64,000 nucleotides of DNA from Emmonsiellopsis sp. PD_33. Taxonomy: Eukaryota; Ascomycota; Eurotiomycetes; Onygenales; Ajellomycetaceae. Made by a program: the position numbers and the translations under genes. The notes under the pieces are model-generated. The model was not told the DNA's origin, did no database searches, and worked only from the letters and a program-made list of their open reading frames with translations. Location: contig JANTQF010000096.1 in the NCBI GenBank assembly GCA_032988165.1, positions 51,493 to 115,492 on the forward strand, read 5' to 3'. Shown one piece after another: positions 12,582-23,423 of this stretch (the stretch's first letter is position 1; each line of letters starts with the position of its first letter).

Positions 12582-14039
12582 TCATTTCCCTTCCCCATTC
12601 TCCTCAGCTTTCTTCGCCGCATACTTTGGAACCTCTTCTCCCTCCTTCCAGAAATACTGAGCACCTGGATGCGTTTCCCTCAACCTGGTCTGGCCCTGCT
12701 GCCCATAAATATTTTCTCTCAATGTTCCTCCCTTGACCGCATAGTCGTCCCAAAAGATGCCACGTCGACGCAATTCGGGCAGCAAAAACTCAATAATATC
12801 ATCAAACGTGCCGGGAATCGTCGCATAGCTGAAATTAAACCCATCAACGTCGGCGATCTCAACCCACCGCTCCAATTCATCAGCCACGGTCTTTGGGCTG
12901 CCGATAATCTTCGCTCCATTGCCGCCAACAACAAGATACTCGGAAATGGTCTTTCGATCCCATTTCTTCCCCTCCGTACCAGGCACGGTACTAGCCCAGT
13001 GGTTCGCCATGCTTCGCACCGCAGGCGGCCCTGTGAAACGGAAATCTTCTTCCTCGCCATACTTGCTCAGATCAAAGCCAGACCAGCCACCAAAAAGAGC
13101 CAGGGCGCCCTCCTTGTCTCCATACTTAGCTAGTTCATCAAACTGTGCTTGGGCAGCCTCATCCGTCTCTCCCACGATTACAAGCACCCCAGTAATGATT
13201 TTAATGTCATTTGGGTTCCGGCCAAATTCCGCAGCTTGTTTCCGAATCGACTCCACGGACGGCTTGACGAGCTCTGGGGTCTGTCCGTTGAGGAAGATTG
13301 CCTCCGCATGTTTAGCCGCAAACGCCTTGCCCGCCGTCGACGTGCCGGCCTGCAAAATAAACGGCGTCCGCTGTGGCGATGGCTCCGTGAGATGCGGGCC
13401 AGGGACCTTGAAATACTTCCCCTCGTGGTTGATCTGCCTGACGCCCTTGGGATCCGCATAGCCCTCCTGGCTCCTGGTGACGGCGCCGTCCCGCCAGGAC
13501 CCCTCCCATAACTTATACGTGACATGGAGATATTCGTCCGCAATACGATAGCGCTCGTCATGCTCAATCTGCGTATTCAATCCGAAATTTCGCGCCGCGG
13601 AATCAAGGTACGATGTAACAATGTTCCAACCAACACGACCGCCGCTCAAATGATCCACTGTCGAAAAGCGTCTTGCTAGCGCGTACGGAGCTTCATAGGT
13701 AGTAGAAGCCGTGATCCCAAACCCGATACTCTCCGTCGCAGCAGCCATGGCAGGAACACTGTATAGAGGATCATTGATTGGAAACTGTGCCGCGGCGGGA
13801 ATGGTTGGTTCAAGGTTGGCGGGCCCCTTGTAGACGTCGTATCCTCCCAGAACGTCGGCGAAGAAGATTGCATGGAATTTGGCGGCCTCGAGCTTTTGTG
13901 CTAGCGAGATCCAGTGTTTTATATTCGTGTATTCGCCGCCCTTGTCGCCGGGGAAGCGATGAATGCCCGGGTTTAGATGGCTGGGCGCTTGCATCGCGAA
14001 GGCATTGACGATGAGCTGTTTCTTCGGAGGGGAGGACAT
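12582..14039 (-). CDS. NtaA/DmoA-family FMN-dependent monooxygenase (luciferase-like)
   Basis: A single exon of 485 residues with its ATG at 14039. It shows the luciferase-like TIM-barrel pattern of the NtaA/SnaA/DmoA group: an N-terminal LIVNAFAMQAPSHLNPGIHR strand, FHAIFFADVLGGYDVYKG, STVDHLSGGRVGWNIVTSYLDSA, and later FILQAGTSTAGKAFAAKHAE and ATIPGTFDDIIEFLLPELRRRG. Family members use reduced FMN delivered by a partner reductase to oxidise nitrilotriacetate, dimethyl sulfide, sulfonates or similar small molecules. The length is typical. It may have been acquired from bacteria long ago, as the family is mainly bacterial (general knowledge, not shown here). Its place beside a BVMO, a transporter and a nitroreductase suggests a shared catabolic task. 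Confidence 0.9.
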   Translation of the reverse strand: MSSPPKKQLIVNAFAMQAPSHLNPGIHRFPGDKGGEYTNIKHWISLAQKLEAAKFHAIFFADVLGGYDVYKGPANLEPTIPAAAQFPINDPLYSVPAMAAATESIGFGITASTTYEAPYALARRFSTVDHLSGGRVGWNIVTSYLDSAARNFGLNTQIEHDERYRIADEYLHVTYKLWEGSWRDGAVTRSQEGYADPKGVRQINHEGKYFKVPGPHLTEPSPQRTPFILQAGTSTAGKAFAAKHAEAIFLNGQTPELVKPSVESIRKQAAEFGRNPNDIKIITGVLVIVGETDEAAQAQFDELAKYGDKEGALALFGGWSGFDLSKYGEEEDFRFTGPPAVRSMANHWASTVPGTEGKKWDRKTISEYLVVGGNGAKIIGSPKTVADELERWVEIADVDGFNFSYATIPGTFDDIIEFLLPELRRRGIFWDDYAVKGGTLRENIYGQQGQTRLRETHPGAQYFWKEGEEVPKYAAKKAEENGEGK

Positions 14040-15009
14040 TTTGGATGTTGGTTGTGGCTGATCGAGGGGTCGGATTTTTGAAATACTAGGAGGTGAGGGT
14101 CTTTGGTGGGATAGAAAAAGGATGTAGATGTCCTCAATTGGAGCACTGAATAGTCGTGGATATAGAATGATTGAGTCGAATGAAGGTGCGGATCGAGCTC
14201 CTCAATCTTCCAGCTGGTCTCAGTAGATGAAGAGCCCTATGAAAAGTGTGTGAATAAATTTAGAAAATAATCAAAAAAGGGCATCCAAACAAGCGGGAGA
14301 CACATACTTATCCATGTATACCATCCATCAGCCCCTCCATCCCCCACTCTCTCTCCATAGCTGGGTATGACGTGAGCGAGGAAGCAAATCCCCCTCGACG
14401 ACATGCCGTCCCACCGTTACCCCCCGTCCCGCGTCCGAGACAAAAAACGAAGTAATAAGAGGGTGAAATCACGCCATCGCTGCGCCATCCTTTTTGCAGG
14501 ATTTGAAGGAGATGGCGGGGTAGATAGACTTGCGCTGGAGGTATTAAAGATAAAGGGATATTGAAAAAAGGGGGTAGTTTGGTATCGGCATGTATCTGGC
14601 AAGTTATGTATTTACCGTATGGCAGGCACGGTATTTTGTTTACATGCAACACCACGATCCTCCATGGTAGGTCGTTAGTGATATAGTACGTATAGCGACT
14701 ACCAATTGCAATGGGAGTGTGTTCAGCGGGGTTTAATACACGATGCGGATTTTCTGGCGTAAGGGCGAATCGATATGGCGTGATATAGAGCTAGATATAG
14801 AGCTAGATGATCAGCCATGCGGAAGTAGTTCGATGTATGCACGATGCAAGGGGAGCTAAGGATATAAATCCCATTCTCGAACTCTCATACATTTATTTAA
14901 CTTGATATTTTTCTGAGCTAGGGAATCTATGGCAGGAGTCGTGTTATAATACAAAAGGCGAGGAATAACTCAGGATCCCTGTGAGCAACAGGGCTACGAC
15001 GCCTGAGGG
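14040..15009. other. Intergenic spacer upstream of the FMN monooxygenase
   Basis: No convincing gene. The sequence is AT-rich toward 14880. It should hold the promoter of the minus-strand monooxygenase and the 3' end of the MFS gene. A duplicated GATATAGAGCTA lies at 14780-14806. Confidence 0.45.
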
Positions 15010-16726
15010 TTAATCGCTCTTCAGCTCTCCTATACTAACAGTCACTACTCCATCAACACTCTCTTTACTAGATCCCCTTCCGCTCCCTTTCTCCTCATCA
15101 GTTCGTTCGCTTAAAGTTATTTCCTCGTCCTTGATTTTCCAAGCTGACCATGTTGTTGTCGGGATACTCGCCCACAGCACTACTGCCGAAATGATAAGGT
15201 TGTTCATCATCGAAACGGACGGGACCGAACCAACAGCAAACGCAAGGGCACTGCCCAAGCTCTGGCCACTGTTAAGAAGGGCAGTTGAATACGCAAGCGT
15301 GTCGATGTCCGAGTCGAAGGTCCCGAGGAGCCAGAATAACCAGATGCTGACGGTTTCGTAACCGATGCTGTGGTTCTTCGTTTAGTATTGGTGATGAAAA
15401 TGAAAGAGGTTAGAGGAAGTTCATCAAAGGCACTCACCGATATAAACAATACACCGCCACAGCTCTCCCATAGTCAGAACTATAGATATCTAGTGCTGGC
15501 TTTGTTCTCGAAAACTCGGCTTCCAGGACAAAATTATATATGAATGTTGCAGTAAACGATAGCACAATAATCAACCAGGTCACTCTAGCAGTTATTGAGC
15601 GCCGGCGAGTGAAGAACTTGGTATCTAATAACCACCCAAACCACAAATCGATCACCACCGAGAGAATCGAGATAATGAAGCCGGCAAGAGTGCGTCCTCG
15701 TACGGTAAAGTATGAAACCAAATACATGCCCTGATACGTCGCGGCCCATTGGGCGGAAAGGAAACTGGGAACAAGGAGGTAGATGCGCTGTTGTTTGCAG
15801 ACGCCCCAGAAGCGCTTGAACCCTTCTTTGAATGGCGTGTTGCGGGACGTAAATTGGGGCTTTGTACCGTCAGTGCGCATGAGCTTATCGGCGGGGGCAA
15901 TCGTAAGCGCCAGTGGAAGACCAAGGCATTGGAGGGCGATGAGGACGAGGAATGTGTTTGGGCTGATGCTTCCTTGCCGGTCGTTGTCCATGTTGAGGGC
16001 TAGTTGGATCGAAGAGGCGATTATAGAGCCGAGTTTGTTCAGTGCCGTCCAAAGAGAAACTGTGCCCGTGTTAGTCTTGTGTAAAGAATCAGGAGGATGG
16101 ATAGGAGGAAAGGGAGAGGAGAAAACCAACTGTAGAATCCACGCTTCGCGGCCTCGGGATACCCCACAGCAATTGCAGATTCAGATGTCCAAAATGCAGC
16201 ACCCTACGTATTCAATAATAAGCAAAACAATCCACATTCCCGAGCTTCCATACCGATATATCTCACGTACAGACAATCCGCATGTGGCTGCGCCGAAAAG
16301 TAGGAACCATTGCGTCCCAAAGACGCTGTTACAGTACAACGCCGCAGAATAAGGGACATATCCCAGAGTTCCAAACACCAAAACCCATTTCAGACTAAAT
16401 CTATTGGCGATCACTGCGGTTATCGGACCGCCAAAAACCATAATCACAAAGGTTATCACATTGGCAGCATTGACGAAGAATGGCGATGCCAGCCCGCCGG
16501 CTCCAAGGTCTACAATCCCAGAAAATCAGTAACTACGCATGCAGGGGTTGGACGGATGATGATGAGTAGACTTACTGGAGAGAGCAGACCATATTCCTGG
16601 TTGCGTGAAGCTTACCAGCCCCAGGGCAAGGATTTGATAGAGTGAACCCCTGTAAAATCTATGCAAACTGCCGAACACGCCAGGGTACTTGGCGGGATCG
16701 CTCTGCGATTCCGCTGGGGCTCCCAT
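15010..16726 (-). CDS. UNC-93-like MFS transporter
   Basis: Five exons on the minus strand: 16726..16576, 16509..16271, 16203..16131, 16059..15438 and 15367..15010, giving 480 residues. Joins restore GIWSALSNLGAGGLASPFF, CGLSGAAFWTSESAIAVGYPE and GFYISLWTALNKLGS. The third intron uses a weaker donor, GTTGGT. About a dozen hydrophobic helices are visible, and the sequence order matches the fungal UNC-93/DUF895 branch of the major facilitator superfamily. The C-terminal 40 residues are polar and acidic, likely cytosolic. It probably sits in the plasma or an internal membrane. The substrate is unknown. Its position inside a run of flavin enzymes suggests uptake or export of their substrate or product. 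Confidence 0.87.
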
Positions 16727-18324
16727 GTTCGGAATCTGGCAGATCGTTTATGTGGGAGCAATTATGTAGGAAACAGGGTTGAAAGTCAATCTAGAAAAAA
16801 AGGAAGATCGTAAATGAAATACTGAAGGTGATGACCCCAAGAATGGGATAAGCTAAAGAATTGCCGAATTTTTTAACATCCTTTTGCGACATCCCCGCAC
16901 TGGATGTCGTGATGGCGCCATCGCTCTGAGCTAGGGCTGGACAAAAATGGAGCCGAGATATCACTGTCGCCGTTCATTGGAATTGGCGAGAAGAAAAAGC
17001 TTGACTACCGCCTAGCCGGGTCGCTAGCTATTTTAGCTGCCAGTCGGGTCCACTGAATGTGCTGGGAAGGAATTGTCCCGCCATATCCAAAAAATATTCT
17101 CCGATAGTACCATAAAAGGACCAATCCTTAACCAGAGGACAGTGGCTTCCAAGTAAATAGGGTAATGTTTGACACAAGCATGGTGAGATGGTGAGTTTTG
17201 TTTCTCAGGGGAGACGGTGGAAATTCTCTAACTCTTGAGGCCGACAAGAGCCTACAGGCATGGTTTTCTGCTCTGGTGCTGGGACATTAGCACATAACAG
17301 TTGAATGGTATCACATCCATGGGTTAACGCCGGGCAATCGCGAAATCATATAGGTTCCTGTTGCTGGAGGTGGGCAGCATCATATCCCAAGCGCCACAGA
17401 CATGGCGTGTCGGGGCTTCCGGGCTATATATTTGACTAGATAATCTCATGTAACGAGAGGGCACCGTCGGCCCATCGCCATCTAGTTGGCCTTGCGCCGG
17501 GAGCCTGGAGGTTCAGAGTCTCATGCACCTCGAATCAAGAATCTCAAGAATTCTCAAGATCGCGAAACACGATGCGCGATATGGAGTCACGAATTCACAC
17601 TAGTCCCAATCTGGATGGTTCGGGCACACTAAATCGGGGGACTAGGCCGTTTACGGACGGCATAAGCCCTAACCCTAAAACACCCATCATGCCCTAAAAA
17701 AACACCCCTTAGCCCCTATTCTTCCATTTCAAACACATCCGCGAGATCCAGCAGTGACAGAATGCCCCAGCACTTGAATCCGGGTATTCTTGATCTCAAA
17801 TTGAATGAAAGCATATTTCACATCGCATTTCGCAATGCCACAATACCCAGATGCGCCACCAGCGGGGATAGTATGGAACAGACCCACCAGCACCGGCTAT
17901 TGCGGTGGGAAATGCAGGCATTTTTGTCGTGCAAGCTTTGCCAGGGGATCCCGTCAACAAGGAATATTGACGACAAACTGGCCTTGATGAGGCGATATAC
18001 GCCATGCGACAGGATGTTCTTGGGCGTGACGAGCTAGCGCGAAGAATACCTCTCTATTCCCGAGCATTCTGGTGCAAGGCCTTGGATTGCCCGGGCTATG
18101 CCCGCGATTCCAGTTCTCAGTGCGACAAAGGACCATGAGGATAACTACCATGGCTAGGCCATCTCCACACAAATTGCTGTCATGAACCGCATTTTCACCT
18201 TATTTGCCATCTTCTCTTCAAACTTCGATTCATCAGAAACAATCTCTTTACTAATTCATATAATACCAATCGCAAAATCCAACATCAGCACCACCACCCA
18301 TCATACAATCAATAAACAATAAGA
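16727..18324. other. 1.6 kb divergent spacer between MFS and nitroreductase genes
   Basis: This is the promoter region shared by the head-to-head MFS (-) and nitroreductase (+) genes. Short frames at 17762-18037 show no recognisable product. A telomere-like CCCTAACCCTAAAA occurs at 17667-17680, followed by further CCCTAA and TTAG pieces. No gene is called. Confidence 0.5.
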
Positions 18325-19024
18325 ATGGCAGACAAACTTGACTTTCTCGCCGCGGTCCACAACCGCCGCAGTATTTACAAGCTCAACAAGACCTCGCCAA
18401 TCCCCGACGAGCGGATCGAAGAAATCGTCCACGCCGCCATTAAAGATGTCCCCTCCTCATTCAATTCCCAGTCCACCCGCCTTGTCGTCCTGCTGAAAGA
18501 AGAGCATGATAAATTCTGGGACATCGTCCAGGATTGCCTAAAGGCCATCGTGCCCGCCGAGTCATGGGCCCGGACTGAAACTCGTATTTCCGGCTTCCGC
18601 GCCGCTTATGGCACTGTGAGCTAGTTCCTAACTTACCCTTGATAAATATGTATAAATTTCTATGCAAAAGAACACCAACTAATACCCCTCACAGATCCTC
18701 TTCTACGAAGACCCGCAACGCGTCAAGGACCTCCAGACTAAATTCGCAATTTACGCGGATAGGTTCCCGTTCTGGTCTGAGCACACGAATGCCATGCACC
18801 AATTCGCGCTGTGGACGGCGCTGGAGGCCGAGGGGCTGGGTGCCAATCTGCAACACTACAACCCATTGCCAGATCAGAAGGCTGCGGAGGTCTGGAAGAT
18901 TCCTGCAGATTGGGAGCTGAAAGCTCAGCTTGTCTTTGGCGGATATGAGGAGGGGGTTCGGGAGGAGTTGGCAGCGAAGAGTGCGGATCCGGTGGAGGAG
19001 AGGGTTTTTTTTCATGGGAGATAG
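18325..19024 (+). CDS. Nitroreductase family oxidoreductase (fungal HBN1-like)
   Basis: Exons 18325..18615 and 18695..19024, intron 18616..18694 (GTGAGC..TCACAG), 206 residues. It opens with FLAAVHNRRSIYKL, the usual FMN-binding arginine cluster, then IPDERIEEIVHAAIKDVPSSFNSQSTR, a substrate and flavin contact loop. Exon 2 carries MHQFALWTALEAEGLGANLQHYNPLPD, the dimer-core helix and Gly-rich flavin loop. Family enzymes are NAD(P)H-dependent FMN proteins that reduce nitro groups, quinones or flavins, often under lipid or oxidative stress. The size is typical. Within this neighbourhood it could supply reduced flavin to the NtaA/DmoA-type monooxygenase, which is inference only. Confidence 0.9.
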
Positions 19025-19553
19025 GGGGTTAGGGATAGGGGACTGATTGTCGATGAAGGGGTGGGTTGGCATTTCCTGGTTATTAAGCGTGGGGTATCAA
19101 ATGTATCGTTAGACTCTAGATGAGTATTACAAATTTATGACCATAGATAATACTTTACTTGAGCATTCCCTTAAAGAGCAACTCCTATTTTCTTATGAGA
19201 GAGCTTTACATCCGTAATTTGGTAGCCGATGATAAGGTAGGGCACTAATGAATATAGGATAGAAACGGCACCAGAGTTTGTTTGTAAATGATATAATATA
19301 TTCTAGATGGATGACTTGTCCCAACCCTAACGGAAGCCGAATTGGTCCTCGTAATGTTCTAACGGAGATAAACAATCATGATATTTCGAGAACGGAAATG
19401 AAAGTGGCATGGGAAACATTGAAAGCAGGAAAACCAGTTCGCCACTCCCTTGGAAAACAAATTCTATATTCAAATGTATAGTCATAACTGGGCAGAGGTC
19501 ATAAAAAGGGAAAAAGAAAAGGAAAAGAAACTTTATAAAGAGGGCGAATTGAA
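19025..19553. other. Convergent spacer
   Basis: This is the AT-rich spacer between the ends of the nitroreductase and MDR genes. No gene is seen. Confidence 0.5.
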
Positions 19554-21172
19554 TCAAACCATGACCGCATTCCCATCAGATTCCAACAAGTCAACAACCA
19601 TTCTTTTCCCAGATACTAACTCCGACCCCTCTCGAAGGGTCTGCAACGCGCTATTAATCCCTTCTAGCCCACCAGCCGCGTGGACCACTTCCGGAAGCAC
19701 GAGCGCATCATTGATCATGAGCTGTTCCAACCAAGCCATGAGCGACTCACCGACCGCAGCGGTGCTATGGAATACTTTAATCGGGACGGTGTGATATGTT
19801 ATTCCGGGGATTCTTTCTTTAGGGGTCCCCGATAAACAAAGAAGGTGACTACTCTGTTGGTCTTTAAGGGGCAGGGTTTGAGGCTGAGGTTCCGAATCAG
19901 CGGAACTGGAGGAGGTGGGCGTGGCGGGGTAAGAAACAACTGATGAACTAGAGCTTGATGGTTGGGGGTTTGTGTCGTCGCTGGTGCTAAGGGCGTTTTG
20001 GAGAATCGTGGCAGTGCCTTTGTCTACGGTGTCAATGGCGAAGCGGAGCTTGCCCTTCGTGACCCCTCTGATTATTTGTATGGCGCGGTTGGTGTCGAAT
20101 CTGTCGACTAGCAGATCTGCCCCGGCTTGGATGAGTTTGGGGCCGTGCCGCGCAACGTCGGCGACACAGATAACCTGTAAGCCACAGAGTTTGGCTAGTT
20201 GAAGGGCAATATATCCTGACGTTGTGGAGGCTGCTTATATTGTTAGGCTTCACAGGCGATATATAGGGCATTGTGTTAGGGGCAAATACGCACCTCCCCA
20301 TATCGCAACCCAGTCACCGTGTTTAATACGGGATGATGTGTTTGCGCAAGACAGGCATTCATCTCGGACATCTGCTGGGATAGCATGAGGGTCCTTGCTA
20401 TCCACATCCTTTATAACCTGGACAAGATTGGGTCCTCTGCAATTGCCAGATTGTGTTTTTGAAAAGTCAAGACCAAATGAGATCCCAAGAGCAAAAGCTG
20501 CCGCTACATATGCAACGCCGACAGAGGCAGCAGCGTGAATGGAGGTTTTGGTGGGTATTATGGCCGCGTTAAAATGTGTCGTGACAGCATATTCCTGGAA
20601 AGCCGCTTTTCTGATGTCTCGATAGTCTGTTGATGGGACGAGAACTACATCTCCAACCCGTAACCGTGAGTTCCCCTCGGAGGTTTGTATGACTATCCCC
20701 GCAAGATCTCTGCCGTTGATCCAAGGTAGGGCTGGAATTCCAAAGTTGTATGCTCTGGTGGTACTTGTTAGGTGAAGTGACGGGAAGAATGTGGACGGAT
20801 AACGTAGGGCAAGGCTCACGCAGATTTCCAGTCGATGGGGTTTAGGCCAATGGCAAGGACCTGCATCTTGTTAGAATACACTGCTGGCCTGGATATCCTG
20901 TTTTCACATACTTTGATCAAAATCTCGTCTCGGTGAGTTAATATAGGAATATCATGCTCTGTTTGTAGGGTGTATTGTTCGCGCGGCGCATTGAGGAGTA
21001 GGGCCCTTTGCTTTTGTTTCGATGATCTGGACATATAATCCTCGACGTGTGATTTGGAGAGAGTATGACTCCGATAGTCGTCGCCGTGTAGGCGCAGTTT
21101 CCGGGTAAAAGTACCGTGCAGTGTGGACTCGGTCGAGCAGATACCTGGCCTGCTCGAGACTGCTGCAGCCAT
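19554..21172 (-). CDS. Medium-chain dehydrogenase/reductase (zinc-type alcohol dehydrogenase-like / enoyl reductase-like)
   Basis: Four exons: 21172..20912, 20860..20820, 20754..20294 and 20230..19554, giving 479 residues. Joins restore ILIKVLAIGLNPIDWKSAAYNFG, INGRDLAGIV and VAIWGASTTSGYIALQLAKLCG. The GroES-like N-terminal domain is followed by an NAD(P)-binding fold with a GxSTTSG-type nucleotide motif in place of the usual AxxGxxG. No catalytic zinc ligands (GHE) are seen, so it fits the zinc-lacking quinone or enoyl reductase branch, including trans-enoyl reductases. An odd insert of about 40 Ser/Thr/Pro-rich residues (SSSSSVVSYPATPTSSSS) interrupts the cofactor domain, making the protein longer than the usual 340-380 residues. 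The first ATG in the frame that fits the family is at 21172. Confidence 0.85.
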
Positions 21173-22361
21173 GGTGTATGATAATGTGCAAGATATCGGT
21201 CTTATATGGTGCAACGAAAGCCTGTTCGATATAGCAATAAATGCGAAACAAAATAGGCAAGAAATCGTAAAGGAAGATGCAAATTTCTCCCAATGAATAT
21301 TTCTGTTGTCCAAGGGTTTGTATAATAAGAAAAGCAGTGATGCACACGATTATCACGTTTTTTTGGAGTAGAGTTGGAAATTTTATTCTTGCCCCTGGCC
21401 TCCCAATTCGATACCGGAAACTACAGGGCAGAGAGAGGGGTAAGATCCAGGAGAGTGGGATAAGACAGCCGTGATATCATAGGATCAGTATTGCACCGTG
21501 TGGAAGGGTCACTAGGCAAAACAACACATAGATCCCTCTGTATTTTGCAGTCAAAATTACCAACCTAGGGCCTAATAAGGAGCAAGCTGGAGAGGATCCC
21601 GATGTCAAGCATGGCTATTGCGCCCTAGGTACGGAGTAACTAGTTATTATTTGCTCATCGCGGTGCAAATTGCGTGATATAAAGTGGTCCTAGTGTGTGT
21701 ATAGTGAGTGGGAATCGATTGAGAAAGGATTGCATATCAAATTCATCTAGTTAGAGGGTTCGCTAAGCACCAGGAGGGTTCGTTGCATTTGATTCCTCGC
21801 CCTGGATCGCTCCTTTGTTCTGGCTGGGCGTAGTTAATACTTGGGAAATGTGGTTTGTATCATTGGCATCTCATTGTCGCCATTTGAGGTCCATCAGCGC
21901 CAAAATAACGGTGCCTCGTCCAAACCCGAACATGATTATCTACTATGGTGCAATCATGGATACGGCTGACGTGACTGGTTTCTCCCGCTACGCATAGAGA
22001 AACGGGTTTAATCTAGCGGGAGTTTAGCATATGTACGCAAAACAAAGGGATTGGATGTTAGTTACCAACGTGTTTTTGGTCATTGCGTCCACACGGAGAC
22101 GAGAAGTACTCGCATCGCATCCTCCATCAAGATGGCCTTCTCTCATGCAAATAAATGTAGAGGAGGGGATGAAGTTCGATCCTGGGCTGATATCAGCTGT
22201 TTGGATTAGGCCTTAACGGGACTAGCGCCATATAACCAGAACTCCCGGCTTCCCGACACCAAACACCCTATTCAACAAGCAACCAAACCACCTATTCCAC
22301 TAGTTACCAGACATAATAGACATCTCACGTCCTACTACTCACCCAAATCCGCCAATTCCCA
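21173..22361. other. Intergenic region upstream of MDR and HAD genes
   Basis: A head-to-head promoter region of about 1.2 kb. No gene is supported; frames at 21277-22216 are short and unconserved in appearance. Confidence 0.5.
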
Positions 22362-23306
22362 ATGTCCCCCCGCCCCCGCACTCTCCTCCTAACTCTCGAC
22401 GCCTTCAACACTCTCTTCCACCCCCGCCTCCCCGTCCCAATCCAGTACGCCCAAGTCGCCCAATCCCTCCACTTCCCCCCGCAAACCACAGATAACCCCA
22501 GTGTCCCCACCGCAGACCTTGCCGCGCAAATCTCAACCGCCTTCCGCGTAGCGTATAAGCAAGAGAGCGCTGCACGGCCGAATTTCGGCCGCAATTTCCC
22601 TGGTTTTGGGGGACCAGAGGAGTGGTGGAGGAATGTGATAAGGGGGTGTTTTGCGCGGGTGGTCGAGGAGAGAGAAGGGGGAGGCAATGTGGAGGTCCCT
22701 GAGGAGCTGGTGGATAGGTTGATTAGGCGGTTTGAGAGTAAGGAAGGATATACGCTGTACCCGGATGTGGGGGAATTTTTTGGCCGGATGCGGAGGTGGA
22801 GGGCGGGTAATAGGGCTGGATCTGGAACCAGGTTTGAGAGGGTTGTTGTGGGTGTTGTTTCGAACTCGGATGATAGGATTGCGAGTATCTTGAATAGTTT
22901 GGGGGTGCGGGTTGGCGGGTATGGGAGTTCCACCTCTACTTCCAGTGCTGCCGGGTCCGGACGGGGAGTGCCAGCTGATATCGACTTTATCGTTACTAGC
23001 TATGAAGCTGGGGAGGAGAAGCCCCATCGGGCAATCTTTGACTTTGCCAAAGAACGAGCAAAGCAGTGTCTTGCAGGGAACGACTTCTCTCCGTCAAACG
23101 ATGTGGATTGGACCTACGTTCATGTTGGGGACCATTATGAAAAGGACTATATAGGGGCTACCGACGCTGGCTGGGACAGTTACCTTCTTCCTAGAGATGG
23201 GGATGGCCCTGGGCTACAAGAGCTTCCTAAAGATTATCCTCGGACAGTAAAACGTATAGGGGCGTTGTCTGACCTATTTCCTAACCTGGGGATTGACACG
23301 GCGTGA
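22362..23306 (+). CDS. HAD-superfamily hydrolase, REG-2/HDHD3-like
   Basis: A single exon of 314 residues. Motif I is LTLDAFNTLF, with the nucleophile Asp at residue 13 and Thr at 17; the second Asp of DxDx(T/V) is replaced by Phe, as often in the REG-2-like branch. Motif II is VVGVVSNSDDRIASIL. The motif III lysine lies in YEAGEEKPHRAIFDFA. Motif IV is VHVGDHYEKDYIGATDAGW. A helical cap lies between residues 30 and 150. Loss of the second Asp argues against a classical phosphatase. The substrate is not known. The gene is tail to tail with the Sgd1-like gene, about 120 bases apart. Confidence 0.88.
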   Translation: MSPRPRTLLLTLDAFNTLFHPRLPVPIQYAQVAQSLHFPPQTTDNPSVPTADLAAQISTAFRVAYKQESAARPNFGRNFPGFGGPEEWWRNVIRGCFARVVEEREGGGNVEVPEELVDRLIRRFESKEGYTLYPDVGEFFGRMRRWRAGNRAGSGTRFERVVVGVVSNSDDRIASILNSLGVRVGGYGSSTSTSSAAGSGRGVPADIDFIVTSYEAGEEKPHRAIFDFAKERAKQCLAGNDFSPSNDVDWTYVHVGDHYEKDYIGATDAGWDSYLLPRDGDGPGLQELPKDYPRTVKRIGALSDLFPNLGIDTA

Positions 23307-23423
23307 AAACACTATAGGTAGGGCGGACGCTTTAAAACTATTCCCTTTTGTAATATTCGTGGTATGATTTCTTCAACGTCAACAATATTTATTATACATG
23401 CAAAAGAAAGGACGAAAGGGATA

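Noticed and set aside
17762..18037. Small plus-strand frames before the nitroreductase
   Set aside because: Two overlapping frames with no domain; a decayed gene is possible but not supported.
10323..21172. Classical secondary metabolite cluster
   Set aside because: No PKS, NRPS, terpene cyclase, prenyltransferase or pathway regulator is present in or near the run.
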